NCBI GenBank assembly: GCA_003218785.1
Contig: QHOM01000072.1
Coordinates: forward strand, 1-18,423
Direction of reading: 5' to 3'
DNA from: Verrucomicrobiota bacterium
Lineage (GTDB): Bacteria > Verrucomicrobiota > Verrucomicrobiia > Chthoniobacterales > UBA10450
Length of the DNA: 18,423 nucleotides
A program made the position numbers and the translations under genes. Every line of letters begins with the position of its first letter. The first letter of the stretch is position 1. The notes beneath the pieces were generated by a model. It worked only from the letters and a program-made list of their open reading frames with translations. It did not search any database and was not told the origin of the DNA. Shown here piece after piece: positions 13,663 to 18,423 of this stretch.

Positions 13663-13713
13663 GCTGTAGTGGCGGCTGTGTCAGCCGCGAGGTTAATCCC
13701 GCTACTGCGGGAT
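13663..13713. repeat. Twin-hairpin palindromic element containing GCTGTAGTGGCGG
   Basis: The 13-mer GCTGTAGTGGCGG (13663-13675) is identical to 3616-3628 in the mutase gene. Here it leads into two adjacent hairpins: GCGGCTG-TGT-CAGCCGC (13672-13688) and ATCCCGC-TACT-GCGGGAT (13696-13713). The doublet layout resembles REP/BIME elements. A T-rich stretch (CTTTTCTGTTCT) follows, so it could also stop transcription from the RraA-type gene. Confidence 0.8.
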
Positions 13714-13726
13714 GAAGGGTGGCTTT

Positions 13727-13768
13727 TCTGTTCTGCACTCTGACCTCTCACCTCTCACCGTCCGTCCT
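13727..13768. repeat. Heptad-period tract
   Basis: Units TGACCTC, TCACCTC, TCACCGT and CCGTCCT in phase, flanked by less regular ones. Confidence 0.6.
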
Positions 13769-13772
13769 CCCG

Positions 13773-13793
13773 CCAGAGTGTAGGCCACTCTGG
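13773..13793. repeat. 8-bp perfect hairpin
   Basis: CCAGAGTG (13773-13780), loop TAGGC, CACTCTGG (13786-13793). No T-run follows on the plus strand. Role unknown; possibly part of a dispersed palindrome family. Confidence 0.6.
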
Positions 13794-13944
13794 GCCGGAG
13801 GCTGTCATTCCTCATTGGGCTCCCCGCAATAGGAAAATCCTATCGCGTCTAGACGCAGAAAGTATTTCAACGAGCGTCCGGGCTGTGGCCAGTTGTTGAC
13901 CGTATGAACGGCTCAGGTTTAGGGATGGGAACTATCAAGGGCGG

Positions 13945-14054
13945 CGACGGTCCTGGAACGTAATCGGCCGGGTCCCGCTCGGCAAAGTTCTGGGTCATCT
14001 ACAACGCGTCGTTCTGAACTTCGATATTCTCGGTCTCGCTAAGCGGGACCGTCG
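13945..14054 (+). promoter_or_regulatory. Leader with two mutually exclusive stems upstream of the small membrane protein
   Basis: AGCGGGACC (14042-14050) is the exact reverse complement of GGTCCCGCT (13971-13979). Overlapping it, GGACCGTCG (14046-14054) is the exact reverse complement of CGACGGTCC (13945-13953). One right arm can therefore pair with either of two left arms but not both, 60-100 bases before the Shine-Dalgarno at 14111. This is the layout of an attenuator or riboregulator, though no known riboswitch is recognised. Confidence 0.45.
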
Positions 14055-14110
14055 TGAACCTGGGCCTGTTGATTCACTTTTTCATCAACCAACAAAGAAC
14101 AACGATAATA

Positions 14111-14115
14111 GGAGG
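14111..14115 (+). promoter_or_regulatory. Shine-Dalgarno GGAGG of the 56-residue membrane protein
   Basis: AGGAGG ends 9 bases before the ATG at 14125. One of only two clean sites of this kind with good spacing in the window, and the main reason to call the short gene. Confidence 0.8.
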
Positions 14116-14124
14116 TACGATTAT

Positions 14125-14295
14125 ATGAAAACTACTATGCCGATGCGGTTACGCATTTTACGGTTCCTTGAGGAACGATACGTGCACAGGGCACGACCCC
14201 ATTATTTCCCTGAGCTCGCCCTCTTTGGAGTGATCCTGATCCTCGCTGTCTGGCCGATGCTATTGGTGGCGGCGGCGCTAGAGACGCTGAGATAG
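14125..14295 (+). CDS. 56-residue single-helix membrane protein
   Basis: A short gene with a basic amphipathic N-terminal half (MRLRILRFLEERYVHRARPHYFPE) and one membrane helix (about residues 31-50, LALFGVILILAVWPMLLVAA). The Arg/His-rich N-terminus should stay in the cytoplasm by the positive-inside rule. The family is not recognised. Support comes from AGGAGG with 9-base spacing and a helix of proper length. It is preceded by a long, structured leader, and a strong hairpin terminator lies 50 bases after its stop. It converges with the LysR-type gene, 8 bases between the stop codons. Confidence 0.75.
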   Translation: MKTTMPMRLRILRFLEERYVHRARPHYFPELALFGVILILAVWPMLLVAAALETLR

Positions 14296-14303
14296 AAAGC
14301 TTA

Positions 14304-15218
14304 CTACTTCGCGTTGGGAGCGATCGACGAATCTTGACATGAAAAGGCGGCCGCAGCTTCCTGACGGAACGCTGCGGCCGCTTTGCTCTGAAACCGAAGC
14401 GGGTTGTAAAGAAGATTCAGTTCCCGCTCCGGAACCGGCGGAGCGAATGGCACACTGACGCATCCGGGGGTGGCTTGGTGTTTCACCATCATTTGGGGCA
14501 CAATTGAGACGCCGATCGCAGCCGCGACCATGTTAGCGATCGTTCCTAGCTGGCTGCCGGCCAGCGCTATCTCCGGCCGAAGACGACGGGCCGCGAGCAG
14601 GTGATTCACCTGTTGCGACAGGCAATGCATCTCGTGGAGGAGCAGAAACCTTTGCGATTTGAGATCGTCCATTGCGACCAGAGTTTTCTTTGCCAGAGGA
14701 TGTCCTTTCGGGACCAGCGCAAGCAATGGTTCGCTGCCCAGAGATTCGCGTCGCAGAGTTGGAGCTTGCTGGCAAGTGGATGCTAACGCGACGTCGAGCT
14801 CTCCAGCTTCCACCCGCCGAGCGATGCCGTCAGTCACGTCTTCCACGATTTCCAGCGTCACTTCTGGATAATGTTTTTGGAATTTCCCGACCAATTCCGG
14901 GAGGACATATGGCGCGATCGTGGGAATTGCGCCCACCGCCAGCCTGCCGGCGACCTCGTTCTTGAATTCGTCGACGCAACGGCGGGCGTCGCCGATCGAA
15001 GCCAAAATTTGCCGTGCGTAATCGATCAAACAACGGCCCGCTTCGGTCAGGACGACTGAACGTGGCAGACGATCGAATAGCGGTTGACCGACCTCCGCTT
15101 CCAGCTTTCGAATCTGTTGGCTGAGCGAAGGTTGAGCGACGCGCACCTTGGCGGCCGCGCGGGAAAAGGTTCCTTCCTCCGCCACCGCGACCAAATAACG
15201 CAGCTGGTGAATCTCCAT
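14304..15218 (-). CDS. LysR-family regulator, OxyR-like
   Basis: A 304-residue transcription factor. Residues 1-60 are the winged helix-turn-helix (MEIHQLRYLVAVAEEGTFSRAA, VAQPSLSQQIRKLE), and about 90-290 the two-lobed effector domain. The sequence fits the OxyR branch: LLLHEMHCLSQQ places Cys199 at the position of the peroxide-sensing Cys199 of E. coli OxyR. The second cysteine (208) is Leu here, so any peroxide response would not use the classic disulfide. No catalase or peroxiredoxin gene is visible. The last 25 residues (AAAAFRQEAAAAFSCQ) are encoded across a perfect terminator-like hairpin, so the C-terminus may be an overrun into the terminator. A GATA-N7-TATC repeat overlaps the start region. 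Confidence 0.93.
   Translation of the reverse strand: MEIHQLRYLVAVAEEGTFSRAAAKVRVAQPSLSQQIRKLEAEVGQPLFDRLPRSVVLTEAGRCLIDYARQILASIGDARRCVDEFKNEVAGRLAVGAIPTIAPYVLPELVGKFQKHYPEVTLEIVEDVTDGIARRVEAGELDVALASTCQQAPTLRRESLGSEPLLALVPKGHPLAKKTLVAMDDLKSQRFLLLHEMHCLSQQVNHLLAARRLRPEIALAGSQLGTIANMVAAAIGVSIVPQMMVKHQATPGCVSVPFAPPVPERELNLLYNPLRFQSKAAAAFRQEAAAAFSCQDSSIAPNAK
14344..14384. terminator. Bidirectional hairpin terminator between convergent genes
   Basis: GCGGCCGCAGC (14347-14357) and its exact complement (14371-14381) enclose TTCC-TGAC-GGAA plus one bulged base; the outer stem extends through AAGG/CTTT. An A-run lies on the left and TTT on the right, giving a U-run for both directions (TTTTC on the minus strand). 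It lies inside the 3' end of the LysR coding frame. Confidence 0.75.
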
Positions 15219-15219
15219 A

Positions 15220-15234
15220 GATAAGTTCTCTATC
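15220..15234. promoter_or_regulatory. Possible LysR-type operator at the regulator's own start
   Basis: GATA (15220-15223), 7 bases, TATC (15231-15234), a short inverted repeat 2 bases upstream of the ATG. LysR proteins often repress themselves from such sites; this call rests on position and symmetry only. Confidence 0.25.
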
Positions 15235-15304
15235 GCAGCGAGACTTACAGCATTCTAAAGCATAACGCGAGTTCACAGCTCCCCGTCCTCCGCAAAAAGG
15301 CGCA

Positions 15305-15423
15305 GCCTCCAACTTCTGACCTTTTCGCTCTCCGCGATCCGCGATCTGAGTTCCGCAATCGTGCTCCGCTCTCCGCATTCCGCAGTCCGCAATTCTTCGT
15401 CCTTCATCCTTTCTTCCCGCTTC
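15305..15423. repeat. Longest heptad-period tract (17 units)
   Basis: Seventeen units in unbroken phase between the LysR-type gene and the MazF-type module: for example CGCTCTC, CGCGATC, CGCGATC, TGAGTTC, CGCAATC, then GCATTCC, GCAGTCC, GCAATTC, TTCGTCC, TTCATCC. The unit drifts gradually from CGCNATC to GCNNTCC to TTCNTCC, as expected for divergence after tandem duplication. Confidence 0.8.
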
Positions 15424-15454
15424 TCATCCGAAAAAGTTTCAGATAGGCTCTCGC

Positions 15455-15483
15455 CTGACAAATTGCTGACCGAAGGCTATAAT
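15455..15483 (+). promoter_or_regulatory. Strong candidate leaderless promoter of the MazF module
   Basis: CTGACA (15455-15460), exactly 17 bases, perfect TATAAT (15478-15483), then 6 bases to the GTG start at 15490. Same geometry as at 7956 and 11865. Confidence 0.7.
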
Positions 15484-15489
15484 TTCGCA

Positions 15490-15678
15490 GTGAGCGCATC
15501 TGAAATCATCAAGGAACTTCCGAAGCTGAGCGAAGCTGAACGCCGAGCTGTTCGCCAAGGGCTGCTCGAAATCGCCAATCAAGACTCCGACGTGAGTCTG
15601 TGCAATCAGGGAGCACTGGCGGGGGCACTGATGCTCGACCGGATGGAGGACGAAGATGCGCGGCGTCAATCCGGGTGA
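15490..15678 (+). CDS. Antitoxin of a MazF/PemK-type toxin-antitoxin module
   Basis: A 62-residue, mostly helical acidic protein read from a GTG. SASEIIKELPKLSEAERRAVRQGLLEIA resembles the N-terminal helices of small antitoxin-like proteins, followed by a short tail ending MLDRMEDEDARR that would wrap the toxin. The toxin ATG lies 23 bases before its stop, giving coupled translation. The start is fixed by a perfect TATAAT ending 6 bases upstream, so the message should be leaderless. The frame is open upstream to 15361, but that part reads through a heptad tract. Confidence 0.78.
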   Translation: MSASEIIKELPKLSEAERRAVRQGLLEIANQDSDVSLCNQGALAGALMLDRMEDEDARRQSG

Positions 15679-16012
15679 AGTTTGGATGATCGATTTCGGG
15701 ATGGCCGCCAAGGTCCGTCCTGCACTCCTCCTGACCGGCGAACCGGCTGCTGACGAACTCGACCTCGTCACGGTCGTGCTTCATACCACGTCACTGCGCG
15801 GCAACCGCTGGGAATTGAACGTTCCGAAGCCGTTCCTAAAACCCGGCGCGTTTCACCTGCAACAGGTGCAGACCATTTCTACAGTCAAACTCGAGCGGCG
15901 GCTTGGAGTTTTGACTACTGAAGAAATGAATCGTGTTCGGAACGTTTGGGACAATCTTCTCAACTCTCAACTCTCAACTACCTGTGACGCCGCAGCTGTG
16001 CGCGAAGGCTGA
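15656..16012 (+). CDS. MazF/PemK-family toxin (endoribonuclease) with repeat-encoded tail
   Basis: A 118-residue member of the MazF/PemK fold, toxins that usually cut mRNA at short sequences. Seen: GEVWMIDFG strand 1, KVRPALLLTG with the family's conserved Arg-Pro, VVLHTTSLRG, the FHLQQVQTISTVKLERRLGVLT stretch, and MNRVRNVWDNLL as the C-terminal helix. The normal fold ends near residue 100. The tail beyond it (NSQLSTTCDAAAVREG) is translated from three perfect TCTCAAC repeats and the sequence after them, so the tail is probably a late addition by loss of a stop. Overlaps the antitoxin by 23 bases. Confidence 0.87.
   Translation: MRGVNPGEVWMIDFGMAAKVRPALLLTGEPAADELDLVTVVLHTTSLRGNRWELNVPKPFLKPGAFHLQQVQTISTVKLERRLGVLTTEEMNRVRNVWDNLLNSQLSTTCDAAAVREG
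15958..15978. repeat. Three perfect TCTCAAC units in the toxin gene's 3' end
   Basis: TCTCAAC at 15958, 15965 and 15972 without a mismatch, in frame with the MazF-type toxin. Because 21 bases is a whole number of codons the reading frame is kept. Confidence 0.9.
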
Positions 16013-16058
16013 CCAACCCTCAACTTTTAACTCTCAACACTCAACCATCAACTATCTA
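16010..16058. repeat. Heptad-period tract after the MazF-type toxin stop
   Basis: Seven units of the pattern NNNTCAA (TGACCAA, CCCTCAA, CTTTTAA, CTCTCAA, CACTCAA, CCATCAA, CTATCTA). It starts on the toxin stop codon itself. Confidence 0.85.
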
Positions 16059-16073
16059 CCTCCCCGAATCGGC

Positions 16074-16102
16074 TTCTCACACAGCTAAATTTCTGCTATT
16101 TT
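16074..16102 (+). promoter_or_regulatory. Candidate promoter of hsdR
   Basis: TTCTCA (16074-16079), 17-base spacer, extended -10 TGC-TATTTT (16094-16102), then 10 bases to the ATG at 16113. Predicted leader is about 3-4 bases, and no Shine-Dalgarno is present. Confidence 0.4.
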
Positions 16103-16112
16103 CCGCGCTTCC

Positions 16113-18423
16113 ATGCAGTCCCCGGAAGAGCTCGCACGCGAGAAGATAGACAAGCTGTTGGCTGAGTGTGGCTGGATCATTCAAAACCGCAGCAACATCA
16201 ATCTTTCCGCAGCGACCGGAATCGCGCTTCGCGAAGGCTTACTAAAGAGTGGCGAGGCAGATTATCTCCTCTTCGCTGACGAAAAGATAATCGGGACCGT
16301 CGAAGCAAAGCCGGAGGGCTACACGCTCATCGGTGTCGAAGAACAGTCCGGCAAGTACGGAAAAGGCGTTCTCGAAAATCATCCGAAGTGGCACGACCCG
16401 CTGCCGTTCGCGTACGAATCCACCGGCACCGAAACACGATTCACCAATCGCCTCGACGCAGTCCCGACGAGTAGAAATATCTTCGCGTTTCATCGACCGG
16501 AAACGCTCGTCGAATGGGCGCAAACCGAGCGCCAGCTAAGCGATCGTCTTCGCGATCTTTTGACCGCCGATCAGATGCCCACCACCAATCTTTGGTCTGC
16601 GCAGATCGAAGCGATCCACAATCTTGAAAAATCGCTTGCCGAAAACAAGCGCCGCTCGCTTGTGCAGATGGCGACTGGCAGCGGCAAGACATACACCGCT
16701 GCCAATCTGGTTTATCGGCTGATTAAACTCGCCGGCGCGCGACGCATTCTCTTTCTCGTCGATCGAGGAAATCTCGGCGACCAAACGCTGAAAGAATTTC
16801 AGCAGTTCGTTACGCCCGACGACGGCCGGAAGTTCACCGAGCTTTACAACATCCAGCATCTTCAGTCCTCAAAGCTCGATCTCGTCAGTCGGGTCTGCAT
16901 TTCAACGATTCAGCGGCTCTACTCGATGCTCAAGGGCGAGGAACTCGATCCTGAGCTAGACGAAGCTTCCGGCGAGCGAATCGCAGCGTTGTTCAAAGAG
17001 CCGCTGCCAGTCGTCTATAATCCAGCAGTTCCGATTGAAACCTTCGACTTCATCATTACCGACGAATGTCACCGATCTATCTATAATCTCTGGCGGCAAG
17101 TCCTCGAATATTTCGATGCGTATTTGATTGGGCTAACCGCAACGCCAAACAAACAAACGTTTGGCTTCTTCAAGCAAAACCTCGTGATGGAATACAATCA
17201 CGAGAAAGCTGTCGCTGACGGTGTAAACGTGAACTACGACGTTTACAAGATCGACACCGAGATCACGAAGGGCGGCGGCAAAGTCGAGAAGGGTTTCTAC
17301 GTGGACAAGCGCGATCGCCTCACACGCAAAGTGCGCTGGGAACAGCTCAGTGACGACCTCGCATATGAAGCTGGCGAACTCGATCGAGCGGTCGTTGCAC
17401 CAGATCAAATCCGCACCGTGATTCGCACTTTTCGCGATCGACTCTTCACGGAAATTTTTCCTGGCCGCACCACTGTGCCGAAGACGCTCATCTTCGCTAA
17501 AGACGATTCGCACGCGGAAGACATCGTCCAAATCGTTCGCGAAGAGTTTGGCAAAGGAAATGACTTCTGCCAAAAAATCACCTATCGCACGACTGGAGCT
17601 AAGCCGAAGGATTTGATTCAGAAGTTCCGCAACTCGCACGACCCGCGCATCGCCGTGACTGTCGATATGATCGCCACCGGCACGGATGTGAAACCGCTCG
17701 AAATCGTGTTCTTCATGCGCTCGGTGAAATCGCAAAGCTTCTTCGAGCAAATGAAAGGTCGCGGCGTTCGTGTCATGTCGCCGACAGAATTCCAAGCCGT
17801 GACACCGGACGCCACAGTCAAAACTCACTTTGTGGTCATTGACGCTGTCGGCGTGTGCGAGCGCGACAAGAGCGATTCGCGTCCATTGGAACAAAAACCG
17901 AGCGTGCCGATCGAGAGATTGCTCGAAGGTGTGGCGCTTGGTGTGCGCGAACCAGAAACGCTCACGTCACTCGCTGGGCGGCTCATTCGGCTCGAGAAAC
18001 AACTCGAACCGGATGTGCGCGCTGATGTGGAAAAGTTAGCAGGCGGCCAATCGCTTTCGCAGCTGGCTAAGAATCTTCTTGAAGCTGTCGATCCCGACAA
18101 AATCGAAGCGCAAGCTGGTAGGGACGCACCGCCGGGGCGTCCGCTCGCGGCGTCCGATCTGAAATCTGCGGCAGAAAAACTCGCGAAGGAAGCGACTGCT
18201 CCTTTGGCCGCAAACCCAGACCTGCGGCAAAAGATTATTCAAGTTCACCGCGTCGCCGAGCAAACCATCGACACCGTTTCAAAAGATCGATTGATTTGCG
18301 CGGGTGCCGATAAAAAGACAGCGGACGATCTTCGCCAGACTACGCGCTCGTTTCGCGATTACATCGACAAGCACAAGATCGAGATCGAAGCGCTGCAGAT
18401 TCTTTACAGCCGGCCGTACGCGA
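16113..18423 (+). CDS. hsdR: Type I restriction endonuclease R subunit, EcoEI type, cut by window edge
   Basis: 770 codons are open to the last base. HsdR is the motor and nuclease of a type I restriction complex that translocates and cuts unmodified DNA. N-terminal PD-(D/E)xK nuclease: Asp50 (GEADYLL), Glu64 and Lys66 (VEAK). Helicase motifs: Walker A ATGSGKT (187-193), DECH (317-320), TAT (342-344), and motif VI QMKGRGVR (546-553), all intact. The text YNIQHL, CISTIQRLYSMLKG, ECHRSIYNLWRQVLEYFDA matches EcoEI R-like subunits closely. About residues 670-682 (RDAPPGRPLAAS) look inserted and are encoded around a short palindrome. HsdM and HsdS are not in the window and would be expected to the right. 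The neighbouring MazF module may stabilise the locus. Confidence 0.95.
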   Translation, partial: MQSPEELAREKIDKLLAECGWIIQNRSNINLSAATGIALREGLLKSGEADYLLFADEKIIGTVEAKPEGYTLIGVEEQSGKYGKGVLENHPKWHDPLPFAYESTGTETRFTNRLDAVPTSRNIFAFHRPETLVEWAQTERQLSDRLRDLLTADQMPTTNLWSAQIEAIHNLEKSLAENKRRSLVQMATGSGKTYTAANLVYRLIKLAGARRILFLVDRGNLGDQTLKEFQQFVTPDDGRKFTELYNIQHLQSSKLDLVSRVCISTIQRLYSMLKGEELDPELDEASGERIAALFKEPLPVVYNPAVPIETFDFIITDECHRSIYNLWRQVLEYFDAYLIGLTATPNKQTFGFFKQNLVMEYNHEKAVADGVNVNYDVYKIDTEITKGGGKVEKGFYVDKRDRLTRKVRWEQLSDDLAYEAGELDRAVVAPDQIRTVIRTFRDRLFTEIFPGRTTVPKTLIFAKDDSHAEDIVQIVREEFGKGNDFCQKITYRTTGAKPKDLIQKFRNSHDPRIAVTVDMIATGTDVKPLEIVFFMRSVKSQSFFEQMKGRGVRVMSPTEFQAVTPDATVKTHFVVIDAVGVCERDKSDSRPLEQKPSVPIERLLEGVALGVREPETLTSLAGRLIRLEKQLEPDVRADVEKLAGGQSLSQLAKNLLEAVDPDKIEAQAGRDAPPGRPLAASDLKSAAEKLAKEATAPLAANPDLRQKIIQVHRVAEQTIDTVSKDRLICAGADKKTADDLRQTTRSFRDYIDKHKIEIEALQILYSRPYA
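18122..18142. repeat. Short palindrome inside hsdR
   Basis: GGACGC (18122-18127) and GCGTCC (18137-18142) enclose 9 bases, all in frame within hsdR and coding for the part that looks inserted relative to relatives (DAPPGRP). Possibly a second class of in-frame palindromic element. Confidence 0.45.

Larger units (their letters stand above)
13592..14124. other. 533-base spacer with three hairpins, a heptad tract and a structured leader
   Basis: No protein gene is convincing here; a 51-codon frame starting at 13588 only runs through the hairpins. In order it holds the twin-hairpin repeat (13663-13713), a heptad tract (13727-13768), an 8-bp hairpin (13773-13793), about 150 bases without recognisable features and the alternative-pairing leader (13945-14054) of the small membrane protein. 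Confidence 0.7.

Noticed and set aside
13588..13743. 51-codon frame whose ATG overlaps the RraA-type stop
   Set aside because: It reads through two perfect hairpins and into a heptad tract, lacks a Shine-Dalgarno and has no protein-like pattern.
15305..15423. CRISPR-like array
   Set aside because: Units are 7 bases, contiguous and degenerate, without spacers or cas genes.
17133..17894. 253-codon minus-strand frame
   Set aside because: Antisense shadow of hsdR, whose helicase motifs are intact on the plus strand.

Overview
The window looks like part of a chromosome from a Gram-negative, moderately GC-rich heterotroph. Evidence is a TonB-type protein, several signal-peptide proteins, a lipoprotein, B12-dependent acyl-CoA chemistry and many small secreted Ser/Pro-rich proteins. 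Verrucomicrobiota (soil lineages) or Acidobacteriota fit best, but nothing here fixes the phylum, so this is a low-confidence inference.

Layout. (1) 1-5766: an AMP-forming acyl-CoA synthetase cut by the left edge; a convergent conserved hypothetical protein; an isobutyryl-CoA mutase of the IcmF type split into two genes on the minus strand (B12 domain plus G-protein chaperone, then the mutase barrel); and a divergent four-helix membrane protein. (2) 5763-6518: a FabG-like SDR reductase, start-stop coupled to the membrane protein. With the thioesterase at 9182 these suggest activation, rearrangement, reduction and hydrolysis of short acyl-CoAs. (3) 6668-9075: small genes (membrane protein, lipoprotein, STAS-like protein, a RelE/ParE toxin-antitoxin pair, a one-helix membrane protein, a Cys-rich exported peptide). 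(4) 9182-12777: thioesterase, ICMT-like membrane methyltransferase, TonB-like protein, four-helix membrane protein, Ser/Pro-rich exported protein, small anchored protein. (5) 12891-14300: a frameshifted RraA-family gene, a 530-bp spacer with hairpins and a 56-residue membrane protein with a strong Shine-Dalgarno. (6) 14304-18423: an OxyR-like LysR regulator, a MazF/PemK toxin-antitoxin pair and an EcoEI-type hsdR running off the right edge, i.e. a defence/addiction cluster.

Three features tie the window together. First, most spacers hold degenerate tandem arrays with a strict 7-bp (sometimes 8-bp) period. Many begin directly at a stop codon, and two run into coding sequence. Second, a palindromic element carrying GCTGTAGYGGCGG occurs both in a spacer and in frame inside the mutase gene. 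Third, several genes, notably both antitoxin genes, have a good -35/-10 pair placed so that transcription should start at or within a few bases of the start codon (leaderless or nearly so), while two other genes have classic GGAGG sites. No tRNA, rRNA, CRISPR array, transposase or replication origin was seen.
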